A stretch of 64,000 nt of DNA from SZAS-18 sp038322235 (GCA_038322235.1 JBBQFQ010000007.1:80290-144289); one strand, 5' to 3'; positions 16,905 through 26,383 are shown, numbered from the stretch's first letter. Translations and numbers: made by a program. Notes: generated by a model from the letters alone, not told the origin.

Positions 16905-17573
16905 GTGCGGGACCTCGTCATCGAGTGGGTCGGGCATGGCGTCGACTTCGCCAGGGGCCTGCAGCGGCAGGAGGAGTGCGTCGGGGATTTGCTGGCGCAT
17001 CCGACCTCCGCCCCCGAGCGACTTCTTCTCCTGGAGCACGCCCCAGTTTTCACGATCGGGCGCACGCCCGATCGGTCCTCCATTTTCGATCCCGCCCGGC
17101 TCCGCGCCCCGCTCTTCACCATCGGCCGCGGCGGGCAGGCGACTTATCACGGTCCTGGCCAGTTGGTGGGCTACCCCATCTTGGACCTGAATCTCCGGGG
17201 CCGTGATCTGCACCTCCATCTTCGCACCCTTGAGGAGCTGCTCATCCTGACGCTCGGGGAAACCGGACTCGCCGGCGCCCGACGCCAGGGCTTCACGGGC
17301 GTGTGGATCGAGGATCGGAAGATCGCGTCCATCGGAGTCGGCGTGCGCCGCTGGGCCAGCTTTCACGGCTTTGCCCTCAACGTGACCCGGGAGGCGCTGC
17401 CGCCCTTCTCCGACATCACCCCGTGCGGCCTCGCGGAAGTGCAGATGACTTCGCTCGAGTCCGAGATGCAGCGATCCTGGACCGTGCAGGAGTTTAGTGA
17501 GGTCGTGGCGGAGTCGTTTCGCGAGCATCTGAACCGGCTCGAGCCGTTTCGACCCGCACCTCCCGCCCACTGA
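16905..17573 (+). CDS. lipB: Octanoyl-[ACP]:protein N-octanoyltransferase LipB
   Basis: LipB transfers octanoate from acyl carrier protein to lipoyl domains, the first step of lipoate synthesis. The 222-residue product has the family motif GRGGQATYHGPGQLVGYP, the catalytic Lys139 in DRKIASIG and Cys174 in ITPCGL. It starts with GTG at 16905, 3 bp after the upstream gene. Its last 80 bp overlap the 3' end of comEC on the other strand. No lipA is adjacent. Confidence 0.93.
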   Translation: MRDLVIEWVGHGVDFARGLQRQEECVGDLLAHPTSAPERLLLLEHAPVFTIGRTPDRSSIFDPARLRAPLFTIGRGGQATYHGPGQLVGYPILDLNLRGRDLHLHLRTLEELLILTLGETGLAGARRQGFTGVWIEDRKIASIGVGVRRWASFHGFALNVTREALPPFSDITPCGLAEVQMTSLESEMQRSWTVQEFSEVVAESFREHLNRLEPFRPAPPAH

Positions 17574-19851
17574 GGAAGCCGCGGGCGCTGATCGCATCCG
17601 CCGCGAGCCGGATCGTCACCGCTCCCTCGTTCTCCGTTCGCAGGTAGATCGCCTCCGCGGGCGGGCGAAAGCGCGGGCGACCGCCGTCGTCCTCGTCGCG
17701 CGACGGACGGAAAGTTCGGTTCCGCTCGTGTCGCACGATGAGTCGCGGCTGCACGGCGCGGAGCAGGCCGGGCGTGCCGCTCGTCTCCTTCGAGTGTTCG
17801 CCAAAGACCAGAACGTCACTGGTCGCCAGCGGCCCGTGTTCGAGCAGCCACCGCTCGGTGCTCTCGCCCGCATCGGTGAGAAAAAGCACCCGCTGTCCGG
17901 CGGCGGTTTCGAGCTGCAGCACGAATGCCTTGTCGTCGGCCCGCGTCCGGACGAGATCGGCCGGCGGATAGAGGACGCGCAGCGTGGCCCCCGTCGGGAG
18001 GGAAAGGACGTCACCTCGCGCGACGATGCGCTTCGCCTGCTTCAGATCCTCAAGTGTCTCGTCCAGCGCGCGCCGGTACGGCGAGCGCGCCGGCAGCGGC
18101 GAATCAAAGACCGCGGGAGGCCGGAATTGTTCCACCAGATCGTCGGCCGCGCCGAGGTGGGCGCTGGAGGGCGCGGTGGCGACCAGACCGGTGATCCGGT
18201 CCAGTCCGCGCGCGAAGAGGAACGAGCGCGTCTGCCGCTCGAACTCGCTGGAGTGGCCCGCTCCGAGCAGCCACGTTTCGCGGCCGGCGCGGAGCAACAG
18301 GAGCGAGGACTTCTCGAGGTCGTAGACGACGATCTCGGCTGGCGGCGCCCGCCACTCCGGCAGGGTGGCGTGAAATGATCCCCCGGGAATCGCGGCGAAG
18401 AAGTCGATGCTCACGAGCAACACTTTCGTCAGTCCCCAGTTGGCATTGTTGATCAGGACGGCCCAGCTGCTGGAGATCGCCCCGCCGAGCAGCGAAAGAA
18501 TGCCGAGGCCGAGGATCACCGTCGCCAGCGGCACGGCGACGATGTTCGCGATCAGACCCACCGGAGTGATCGAGTGAAAGTGGTAGAGCATCAGCGGCGT
18601 CGAGCCGAGCGAAGCAGCAAACGATGCCGCAAAGAGTCCGAGCACCTCGATCCGGCGCCGATCGAGCCACTGACGCCAGCGCGGAAGGAGGACCGGCGGA
18701 ATGAACGGATCGGGGGCGCCGAAGCGTTTCAAAAATCCGTGCACCGGCTCGGCGAAGACGAGGAGCGCCAGCACGACGAGAAACGAAAGCTGGAAACCCG
18801 CCTGGAACATCTGCTGCGTGTCCCACGCCAGAATCAGCAGCCCAGAGGCGCCGAGCGTATTGACGATGCGGGCGGGGCGGTCACTCCAGGCGGCCGCTAG
18901 GAGCACCGCCGCCATCAAGGTGGCGCGCACGCTTGAGGCGCCGAGTCCCGTGACGAGCGCGTAGAAGACGAGGATGGGGATGATGACCACCGGCGACATG
19001 CTGCCGCGGTGCAGGCCGAAGGGCTGGAGCATCCACTGGACGATCAGAGCGAGGATCGCGACGTTGAAGCCGCTGACCGCAAAAAGATGGAACGTGCCGG
19101 TCGAGCGAAAGGCTTCCGCCAGCTGGTCCGCGGCCTCGTCGGCGGTGCCCAGCACCATGCTAGCGATGACCGCGGCCACCTGCGGATCCGCCTCGAGATC
19201 CAGGGTCAGCATGTCGTGCGTCCATTTGCGGAAACGCTGCGACCTCTCTACGAGCGCGTTCCCGCCGCCGGAGGAGAGCACCTTTCCGTCCTGGGCCTCC
19301 CGCAGCCAGATTTCCGTGAGAATCCCCTTCCGGCGGAGATACGCGGCGTAGTCGAATTGACCGGGATTTCGCGCCGGCAGGACGTTGCGCGCGAAGCCGA
19401 GCACCTCGATCCGATCGCCGTAGCGCGGCGATTCGTCCGGCCAGGCGACGTTCACCACGATGTCGCAGGGAAAAGTCACGTCATTCAGGCGGACGGACTC
19501 GAGCTGGACGGGGAACCGGAAGAAGCGCGAATCCTCCTTGGACTTGGGCTCGTCGATGATGACGCCGGTCGCGCGAATGAGCCGTCCTTTCGCGCTGACC
19601 TTCTCCCGCAGCGCATCCGCGCACTCCGGTCGCAGCGCGATTGCGTGGAGCACCACGAAGGCGGCCACGAGTTGGAGCCAGACGGCCCAGTCGCGTCGCA
19701 CCCAGAAAAAACTGGCGAGCGTCGCGAGATAGATCGCTTCCGCCGGAAGAACCGGCAAGCGCGTCCATTCCGCGAGTCCGATGCCGAGCGCCGCGCAGAC
19801 CGCGCCGAGGAAGAGCGGGTTCCGTCCGGCAAACGGGTTCCGACGTTCCAT
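17494..19851 (-). CDS. comEC: ComEC/Rec2 family DNA-uptake channel protein
   Basis: A 785-residue polytopic inner-membrane protein: N-terminal membrane helices, an OB-like soluble segment, the Competence domain with the LFAVSGFNVAILAL signature, and many helices, followed by a C-terminal metallo-beta-lactamase-like domain. ComEC moves single-stranded DNA into the cytoplasm in natural transformation. In the C-terminal domain the usual HxHxDH metal site is not seen; the equivalent stretch reads VATAPSSAHLGAADD, leaving a single His, so nuclease activity is doubtful. Its 3' end overlaps lipB by 80 bp tail to tail. Confidence 0.88.
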   Translation of the reverse strand: MERRNPFAGRNPLFLGAVCAALGIGLAEWTRLPVLPAEAIYLATLASFFWVRRDWAVWLQLVAAFVVLHAIALRPECADALREKVSAKGRLIRATGVIIDEPKSKEDSRFFRFPVQLESVRLNDVTFPCDIVVNVAWPDESPRYGDRIEVLGFARNVLPARNPGQFDYAAYLRRKGILTEIWLREAQDGKVLSSGGGNALVERSQRFRKWTHDMLTLDLEADPQVAAVIASMVLGTADEAADQLAEAFRSTGTFHLFAVSGFNVAILALIVQWMLQPFGLHRGSMSPVVIIPILVFYALVTGLGASSVRATLMAAVLLAAAWSDRPARIVNTLGASGLLILAWDTQQMFQAGFQLSFLVVLALLVFAEPVHGFLKRFGAPDPFIPPVLLPRWRQWLDRRRIEVLGLFAASFAASLGSTPLMLYHFHSITPVGLIANIVAVPLATVILGLGILSLLGGAISSSWAVLINNANWGLTKVLLVSIDFFAAIPGGSFHATLPEWRAPPAEIVVYDLEKSSLLLLRAGRETWLLGAGHSSEFERQTRSFLFARGLDRITGLVATAPSSAHLGAADDLVEQFRPPAVFDSPLPARSPYRRALDETLEDLKQAKRIVARGDVLSLPTGATLRVLYPPADLVRTRADDKAFVLQLETAAGQRVLFLTDAGESTERWLLEHGPLATSDVLVFGEHSKETSGTPGLLRAVQPRLIVRHERNRTFRPSRDEDDGGRPRFRPPAEAIYLRTENEGAVTIRLAADAISARGFLSGREVRVETARAGSDARETTPPRPH

Positions 19852-20015
19852 CAGATTATACTACGCGGGGCCTCGTCCCGGGCGCAACGGGAACTGCGCG
19901 GCGAAGATGGAGGACGAAGCCATTTCGACTCGCCCACCGTCGAAAAAACCGGTCCCCTGTTGAACGGAACGTGCCCCAGGCGCGACCAACGTTCTGCACG
20001 CTCTCCTCCCGCTCC

Positions 20016-21062
20016 ATGGACCACTCCATCATTCCCGCCAAAAAAATCTTCGCCCACATCTCGCCCCGCGCGTGGGAACATCCGGCCGATCGGGCCGCGC
20101 TAAATACCCTGCGGCGCGTCCCGGGGCTGGACATCGCGGTGCGCGTGCTCCTCGGCGAGACGATGGAGCGATCGCTCCGGCTCATGCATCTCGCCTCGGC
20201 CGTGCGCGTCACGCCGCGCCAGTTTCCGCGGGTGCACGCGATCGCGCAGCAGGTAAATGAGATCTTCGGCGTGCCCGCGAACGAGGCCCCCGATATCTTT
20301 GTGGCGCAATCGCCCTTCCTGAACGCGGGTGCCGTCGGCTGGAAGCGGCCGTTCATCGTGCTGCACAGCTCGCTCGTGGAATCGACCGGCGACGACGAGG
20401 AACTCGCCGGCATCTACGGCCACGAACTCGGCCACATTCTTTCCGGGCATGTCCTCTACAAAACCCTCCTGGCGCTGCTGCTTCGCGTCTCGGTCTTTGC
20501 CCTCTCCGTGCCGCTTTCGGGTCTGGCGCTTACCGGTCTAATCCTCGCTCTCCGGGAGTGGGATCGGAAGAGCGAACTCTCCGCCGACCGGGCCGGACTC
20601 CTCAGCACGCAGTCGCTCGAGGTCTCCCAGCGCACGCTCATGCGGCTCGCGGGCGGAACGGATCTTTCCCAGATGGACCTCGAGGAATTCCGCGCGCAGG
20701 CCGCGGAATACGCCGCGGCGGATCACCTCATGGACCGCGCGTTCAAAGTCTTGAATCTGCTGAACGAGACGCATCCATTCGCCGTGCTCCGCGTCCAGGA
20801 ACTGCACGCCTGGGCGCAAGGCGACGACTACCGGAAGATTCTGGCGGGCGAATACCCCACCGGCCGGCCGGAAGCCTCGGATCTCGGCGGCGACGTGAAA
20901 GAGGCCGGTGAGTCCTACAAAGCCGACTGGGAATCCTCGCGGGAGGCCGTGAAGGAATCCTTCGAGGAGATCGGCAAACGCGTCCGCGAGGCGGCGAGCG
21001 GCGCCGGGCAGCTCTTCAAGGATGTCTTCAAGAAGAAGGACCGCGGGGAAGGCGGCGAGTAG
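20016..21062 (+). CDS. M48 family zinc metallopeptidase
   Basis: A 348-residue HtpX/Oma1-like peptidase. The zinc site HELGH is at 136-140, with the third ligand Glu187 in KSELSADRAG, separated by a hydrophobic region that probably crosses the membrane (150-180). The C-terminal tail (about 290-348) is charged and rich in Lys, Glu and Asp. The ATG at 20016 giving MDHSIIPAKK was chosen; the upstream frame is Arg-rich noise. It is divergent from comEC (164 bp) and convergent with the CapA-fusion gene. Likely role: membrane-associated proteolysis. Confidence 0.88.
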   Translation: MDHSIIPAKKIFAHISPRAWEHPADRAALNTLRRVPGLDIAVRVLLGETMERSLRLMHLASAVRVTPRQFPRVHAIAQQVNEIFGVPANEAPDIFVAQSPFLNAGAVGWKRPFIVLHSSLVESTGDDEELAGIYGHELGHILSGHVLYKTLLALLLRVSVFALSVPLSGLALTGLILALREWDRKSELSADRAGLLSTQSLEVSQRTLMRLAGGTDLSQMDLEEFRAQAAEYAAADHLMDRAFKVLNLLNETHPFAVLRVQELHAWAQGDDYRKILAGEYPTGRPEASDLGGDVKEAGESYKADWESSREAVKESFEEIGKRVREAASGAGQLFKDVFKKKDRGEGGE

Positions 21063-21064
21063 GT

Positions 21065-23725
21065 TCACTCGCCAGAATTCCAAGCGGCCCATCCGTCATG
21101 TCCTCGTCGGCGGACCACGGGTTCGGGAAATCCGCGGGCGTCGAGTTGCACCGGGATCAGCCGGGGCAGCAGCGTCTGTCCGCCTGCCCGGTGAAAGGCC
21201 GCCAGCGCTCCGCGGTTCCAGTGCGGCACGGACGGAGCCCCATCTAAAACCAGGTTCCCCAGCGAGTAGATGACCGGTCGCCCGGCGAGGAAATCGACCG
21301 GTTGCAGGCAGTGGGGATGCGCGCCGACGATCGCATCCACGCCTCCTTCGAGAATCAGCCAGCGGGTGAGTTCGCGCTGTTCATCGGTGACTCGCGCGGT
21401 GTTTTCCTCGCCCCAATGCACGAGGGCGATGATCTGCGGCGCCCGCGCCCGCGCGCCTTGAATCGCCGCCAGCACCGCGGGGCGGTCGCGCGCATCGAGT
21501 AAACCGTCCATTCCCGGCGCCGCGTCCGGTTCGGCGGGAACGGCATTGAGCGCGATCACCGCGATGCGTCCCTGCGGGTCGGCGTAGCTTCCGCCAGCGG
21601 CCGTGCCAATCGCCCCCAAACCCGCCGCCTTCAGTGCCGCCAGGGTGACCGCCTGCCCGTCGGCGCCGAAGTCATCGCTGTGGTTGTTCGCGAGACCCAT
21701 CGCGTGGAATCCCGCTGCCCGAAGCGCTGTCGCCGCCGAGGCGGGCGCCCGCAACGCATACCGACGGTCGGGCCGGGCTTCGCCGCCGGAGCCGAGCACA
21801 CATTCGAGATTGGCCACGACGAGCGGCGCGGCGCGAAGCAGGGGCGCGATGCCAGCGAGGGGATCAAGCCCAGCCTCAATCGCTACCCCGATCGACCGAC
21901 CCAGCATGACGTCGCCGCCAATGACGGCGAGCGGGTTCACCTCGGCGCGTGGCGCGCAGAGCACATCGAAGCGCTCCTGCTTCCGGGCCCGCAGGAACTG
22001 CCCCAACGGGACCAGTTCGGGGAAACCCTCCAGCTGATGCGCCACCAAGTCGTTCGCATCGAGCACGCCGAGCGGCGGCCGATCCTCGATCAGCGCCGCG
22101 GCGTGAGTGCCCAGATGAACGACGATGCCAGCCTCCAGATCCTCCGGGGTGAACCGCACCGCGCCGGGCGTGGTCTGCGTGGCAAGCGCGAACAGATGGC
22201 TCCGCAATTGCCGCGGATCACTCCACGGAATGCGGTGCCCCGTGCGGCGAAAGGCGGCCACGACGAAGTTCGCGCAATCCGCCCCCCAACCCGTTTCAGG
22301 CCCGCTGGCGGAGTCGTCTGTCAGGAGTCCGCTGCCCAGCAAATACGGGAGACGAAACTGCTCCAGCACCGCCGCCCGAAATCCGCTGCCCCGACTGAAG
22401 CGAAGTTCGATCGGCGGCGTTTCCCGGAGGCAGGCGCCGAGCTGCGCGCGAGCCATCACCCGCACAGCCCCGCAGCCTGTGGTCTCATCCAGATGGCGGC
22501 GCAGCGCGGTCGATGAAAGCTCCGGGCCGCGCGACTCCAGTCGCTCCCGCCTCCAGCGCGGTCGCGGCGGTGCGTCCGCGGCAAAACCGATAAACTCACG
22601 ATCGCTCGCCATCAGGTTGCAGCTGGGGTGGACCGGTACTTCGGCAAACCATTCGATGCTCCCTGGCTGCTCGAACCAGGGCTCGGCGGCGAGTTCGATC
22701 GCGCAGGGGGTGTCGGCGGGGACGCGCCAGATCCCATCGGCCGAGGGGTCGTGACCGCGGACGATCACGCGCAGGCGGGCGGCTTCCCTGCTCCACTGCT
22801 CCAGTTGCGCCGCGAGCCGCGGGACCTCGAACGCCGTCCGCAGCCGATCGCGGGCGGAGAGGAGCAAGGCCCGGAGCGACTCCGGTGCGCCGGCTAGATC
22901 ATACGCCGGCACTGGACGCCCCGCCGCGCGCAAGCGCTGCGCAAGCGCGGAGCGGTCCTTTCCGACCGAGCGATATGGCTCGAATTGCAGCCGCGCGGTG
23001 GGGAGCGAAAGCGCCGCGCGCAGCACCATTTCCACCAGTCGATGTGCCTCGGCGTCATCGCGGAGGAACGGGCGGGAAATGGCGATGGTGACCGCGCGCA
23101 GATTCCGACGCTCGCTCGTCCACTTCCACATGCGCTCGAACCGGGCGGTCGCCGCGGTTGCTGGCAGTCCCGCGAAGGAGTCGAGATCGATCGAGACCAC
23201 CAACGGCGGGCCCTCGACAAACGTGCGCTCCAGCTCGCGCAGGTCCCGCACGACATAGCGCCCCTTCATCGACCCGCTCGCCCGGGGCGCCGCCTCGAGG
23301 TGGCCATCGAGGTATTCCACCGCCAGCCGCTCCATCCCGCGGGCTCGCCCCGGTGGCGTCGCCTCCCCCGGAACCCAGATCACCCGCTCAAACGGCCGCG
23401 GCAGGAGCGGCTCGATCCAATCGAAGCACTGTACTACACCGTCCCGCCGCCACTCCTCCAGCAGTTCCGCCCGCGCCTCGCGCGAGGCGACCCGCCGGAT
23501 TTTCTCGCGCACCCCATCGGAGTCGAAGATGGCCGACGCATCCGAATGCGCGTCGAAATGCACCAGCGTGTGCGCCTCCTCCAGATCCAGATTCTGCGCC
23601 AGCCAGTGGAAGGATCCGGCGTGATTGTCCTCTAAATAGATTTGCAGCGAGAGCGATGACGCGCCGACGACCGTCGCGCCGAGGAGCGTGAGGAAAAGGG
23701 CAGCAGCGAGAGACCGCCACTTCAT
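21065..23725 (-). CDS. Secreted fusion: UPF0489 + cysteine-peptidase-like + CapA-type phosphatase domains
   Basis: An 886-residue protein with a signal peptide. Residues about 25-290 look like UPF0489, an arginase/deacetylase-like fold: HFDAHSD at 56-62 and the IDLDSF pair Asp180/Asp182. Residues about 450-590 look like an NlpC/P60- or CHAP-type amidase: WGADCANF with Cys484 and GTHAAALIED with His541. Residues about 600-850 are a CapA/PGA-synthesis-like metallophosphatase: GDVMLGR (604-610), ANLE, LANNHSDDFG, VHWGEEN, GAHPHCLQP and YSLGNL. The ATG at 23725 overlaps the stop of the upstream gene as ATGA, so the two are coupled. I know of no characterised protein with this architecture; a cell-envelope role is inferred. 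Confidence 0.8.
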   Translation of the reverse strand: MKWRSLAAALFLTLLGATVVGASSLSLQIYLEDNHAGSFHWLAQNLDLEEAHTLVHFDAHSDASAIFDSDGVREKIRRVASREARAELLEEWRRDGVVQCFDWIEPLLPRPFERVIWVPGEATPPGRARGMERLAVEYLDGHLEAAPRASGSMKGRYVVRDLRELERTFVEGPPLVVSIDLDSFAGLPATAATARFERMWKWTSERRNLRAVTIAISRPFLRDDAEAHRLVEMVLRAALSLPTARLQFEPYRSVGKDRSALAQRLRAAGRPVPAYDLAGAPESLRALLLSARDRLRTAFEVPRLAAQLEQWSREAARLRVIVRGHDPSADGIWRVPADTPCAIELAAEPWFEQPGSIEWFAEVPVHPSCNLMASDREFIGFAADAPPRPRWRRERLESRGPELSSTALRRHLDETTGCGAVRVMARAQLGACLRETPPIELRFSRGSGFRAAVLEQFRLPYLLGSGLLTDDSASGPETGWGADCANFVVAAFRRTGHRIPWSDPRQLRSHLFALATQTTPGAVRFTPEDLEAGIVVHLGTHAAALIEDRPPLGVLDANDLVAHQLEGFPELVPLGQFLRARKQERFDVLCAPRAEVNPLAVIGGDVMLGRSIGVAIEAGLDPLAGIAPLLRAAPLVVANLECVLGSGGEARPDRRYALRAPASAATALRAAGFHAMGLANNHSDDFGADGQAVTLAALKAAGLGAIGTAAGGSYADPQGRIAVIALNAVPAEPDAAPGMDGLLDARDRPAVLAAIQGARARAPQIIALVHWGEENTARVTDEQRELTRWLILEGGVDAIVGAHPHCLQPVDFLAGRPVIYSLGNLVLDGAPSVPHWNRGALAAFHRAGGQTLLPRLIPVQLDARGFPEPVVRRRGHDGWAAWNSGE

Positions 23726-25062
23726 CGGGCCGGCCGGATCTTCGGCATTTTGGCCAGCTTGGCCGAGAAGCGCACCGAGGAGATGCACGCATTGAGGGGA
23801 GCGCTGCCCGGATGAATGCCCGTCACCACCAACTTCACGGTTCGGACGGGCTTGGTGTAACCCCGCACCACAATCGGGAAATCCGGCCAGCGCTCGTCGT
23901 AAGTGGAATCGGGGAGTTTCACGTCGAACTCGAACTCATCATTCAGGACTACATGCAGCGAGGCGAGGCGCGGGAAGCGGCGCCATTCCTCGGGATTCTC
24001 GCCAAATCCGCCCCGGACCAGAATCGCGTCCAGCGGCAGCAGGCGCGTCGTTTCGAAACGCACCCATTCACCGACGCCTCCCTTGTCTCCGCCCGCCACC
24101 CAGAGCTGTTCTTCGGTTCGCCCGCCCAGCGTCGTGACATCGGATTTCGCGCCGGAATCCGGATCCTGCGAAGTGCTGGCGGTGGCGACGAAGTCGGCGT
24201 GATCGAGGAAGTAGCGCTTGCCGATGATTCGGTACTGGCGGGACATGCTGTGGTCCTCGTCCGGCGAGTAACCGCCGCCGTAGCCTCTCTCCGCCGGCGT
24301 CACGCGAATTCGGATGTCATCGGCGAGCGTGGGTTTCAGCGCGGTGAACTTCCACTCGAAGACGTTCGACGCCGTGGGTTGGAATCGGCCCGCCGGGCGC
24401 TCGATGACACAGTCTTCCGGGCGCACCGTCTCCACCCGCACCTGCACCCGGCCTTTCCGGATGGAGCCCTTCCAGGTGGCGGCCGGAGAGACCGCGTATT
24501 GAAACGCCTTGCCGTTGGTGACGAAGTCGTCGGAAACCGCCGAGACCTCCTCATAGTAATCGGCGACAAACCGAATCCGCACCTCCCGACTCTGCCCGGC
24601 GGCGAAAGGGATCGAGCTCTGTTTCCACCAACGCTTCGACCGCGCCGAGGGGTCGACCTCGCCGTCGAGGATCCGCGGTCCGTGAATCGCCGGCCCCTCG
24701 ATATCCGCCGCCTCCAGCGCCTCTCCATCGGCGGTGATCGTGTATTCGAGCGGGCCCGACCAGGATTCGACCGGAAAGAAGAACGGCTGGGTGGTGGCGG
24801 CGCCGGTGTTGGTCATGCGGTAGCGCACGTCGACGTGCGCCGTGCGATCGCGGAGCACGATCTCCAGATCTTCTTCCTCGAGCGCCACGTTGGTGCTGAC
24901 GCGCGCTTTTCCGGGCATGACGTTTCCCACCTCGACGATCCCCTTCTGGGACGAGCCGCCGTTCGCGAGGATTGCTGGAGTCAGGGCGAGCATCAACAGC
25001 CCCGCTGACAGACACGGGAGGAGTCGAGCCGGGAGGTGGGGAATCTGCATCGGCTGGTTCAT
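23722..25062 (-). CDS. Secreted protein with DUF4424-like N-terminus and glycan-binding-like C-terminus
   Basis: A 446-residue exported protein (signal peptide ending near PAILANGG). After it come EEEDLEIVLRD and VRYRMTNTGAATTQPFFFPVE, which resemble DUF4424-type proteins. The C-terminal ~120 residues (a variable strand, VVLNDEFEFDVKL, then PVRTVKLVVTGIHPGSA and CISSVRF) look like the NADase-type/NPCBM-like glycan-binding beta-sandwich. The longest frame starts at 25083; the ATG at 25062 (MNQPMQIPHL) is a more usual signal-peptide start. It is followed by the CapA fusion with a four-base overlap and preceded by a paralogue, so the three are probably one operon. Confidence 0.65.
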   Translation of the reverse strand: MNQPMQIPHLPARLLPCLSAGLLMLALTPAILANGGSSQKGIVEVGNVMPGKARVSTNVALEEEDLEIVLRDRTAHVDVRYRMTNTGAATTQPFFFPVESWSGPLEYTITADGEALEAADIEGPAIHGPRILDGEVDPSARSKRWWKQSSIPFAAGQSREVRIRFVADYYEEVSAVSDDFVTNGKAFQYAVSPAATWKGSIRKGRVQVRVETVRPEDCVIERPAGRFQPTASNVFEWKFTALKPTLADDIRIRVTPAERGYGGGYSPDEDHSMSRQYRIIGKRYFLDHADFVATASTSQDPDSGAKSDVTTLGGRTEEQLWVAGGDKGGVGEWVRFETTRLLPLDAILVRGGFGENPEEWRRFPRLASLHVVLNDEFEFDVKLPDSTYDERWPDFPIVVRGYTKPVRTVKLVVTGIHPGSAPLNACISSVRFSAKLAKMPKIRPAR

Positions 25063-25090
25063 TGGAGAGGAAAGAAAGACCACGGCCGGC

Positions 25091-26383
25091 TCATCGCGAC
25101 GGCCCGATCCGCGGCTTCTTCGTCAGCTTGGCGCGAAGCCAGATGCCGCTGATCGGCGTCTCGTTAACGTCGGTGCCGCGGTGCACCGCGAGGATGGTGA
25201 ATTTCACGGTGCGCACCGGCTCGCGGAACCCGCGCACGACGATCGGATAGGCCTTGCGAAACCGTTCGTTCGGAATCGTCACGCGGATCTTTTGTTTTTC
25301 GTTCAGCACCAGCTCCACCTCGGCGACACGATTGTAGCGCCACCAGCGCGCCTGGTCCTTTTCCACATCGTAACCCGGCTCGAAAAGTACGCCGTCGAGC
25401 GGTCGCGGTTGCCTCACGGCGAGCGTCACGCTTTCGCCGACGCCATCGCCTTTCCCCGGGATCCACGGCGGCGGCGTGCCGCTATCCGTGCCGCGCTCTT
25501 CCAGATTCACGGGAGCGAACGATTCCTCGCCCCTCGCTTCGCGGGTGGAGCTGGCGCGGGCGGAGAATCTCCGGTGAATGAGAAACCACGGCCCACCCGC
25601 GTGGAGCTCGTATCCGTCGGTGAAACGCAGCAATTGGGGATCCGGCGCGCCCTCGTAGGCCGGATGGAGGGTGATCTCCAGATCGTCGGCCAACCCGGGC
25701 TTGAGATTGGCAAACCCCCACTCGAAGCGCGTCGGCGAGGTGCGCTGGAAACGGCCCGCCGGCTTCGTCACTACCACCCATTCAATCTCGGGCTTCATGA
25801 TGTTCACCACGATTAGACCCCGGTTTATCGGCCCCTTCCAACCCGCCGCCGGGGAGAGTAGGTAGCGAAACGTTTCGGCCTCCCGGTGCGAATGCTCGGA
25901 GACTTCGAATCCGCCTACCGCATAACGTGATTGATAGCGGATCCGGACTTCGCGCGCTTGCCCCGCTTCAAACGCGAGGACTGATTTCTTCCAGTGGCGG
26001 ATAGGCGGTTCGTCGAAGCCCTCTCTCCCCGGGGGCTTGGGCGGAGCGAGGTCGTCGCTCGCCACGGTGGTGCCATCGAGTTCGATTTGGTAACCGCGCA
26101 AGTCATCCTGCCAGCGTTCGACCGGGAAAAAGAAGTCCTGCGCGATCTCGGACGGACCTAGATTGCGCATGCGATAGCGCACTTCCACGGCGGCGAATTC
26201 CTGATGCAGATCGATGGCCAATTGTTCTTCTTCGATCGTCACCGGCGTCAGCTCTTTCCCGCGGGAGGGCGCGCCGTTCCCACTGGCAGGAACGCCCTCC
26301 GCGATCGGTCCGCCATTCGCCCGCGCGCTCTGCACGAGCATGAGTGCGATGGCGACCAAGAGAGCCCGGCGAAGAAACCGCAT
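25091..26383 (-). CDS. Secreted paralogue: DUF4424-like plus glycan-binding-like domain
   Basis: A 430-residue exported protein, paralogous to the next gene: signal peptide ending near SARANGG, IEEEQLAIDLHQ and VRYRMRNLGPSEIAQDFFFPVE, a shared PAGRFQ motif midway, and a C-terminal PVRTVKFTILAVHRGTD strand followed by ISGIWLRAKLTKKPRIGPSR, parallel to KLAKMPKIRPAR in the neighbour. The ATG at 26383 (MRFLRRALLV) was preferred over 26410. Only 28 bp separate it from its paralogue. Function is unknown; binding of envelope or extracellular glycans is an inference from the C-terminal fold. Confidence 0.65.
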   Translation of the reverse strand: MRFLRRALLVAIALMLVQSARANGGPIAEGVPASGNGAPSRGKELTPVTIEEEQLAIDLHQEFAAVEVRYRMRNLGPSEIAQDFFFPVERWQDDLRGYQIELDGTTVASDDLAPPKPPGREGFDEPPIRHWKKSVLAFEAGQAREVRIRYQSRYAVGGFEVSEHSHREAETFRYLLSPAAGWKGPINRGLIVVNIMKPEIEWVVVTKPAGRFQRTSPTRFEWGFANLKPGLADDLEITLHPAYEGAPDPQLLRFTDGYELHAGGPWFLIHRRFSARASSTREARGEESFAPVNLEERGTDSGTPPPWIPGKGDGVGESVTLAVRQPRPLDGVLFEPGYDVEKDQARWWRYNRVAEVELVLNEKQKIRVTIPNERFRKAYPIVVRGFREPVRTVKFTILAVHRGTDVNETPISGIWLRAKLTKKPRIGPSR

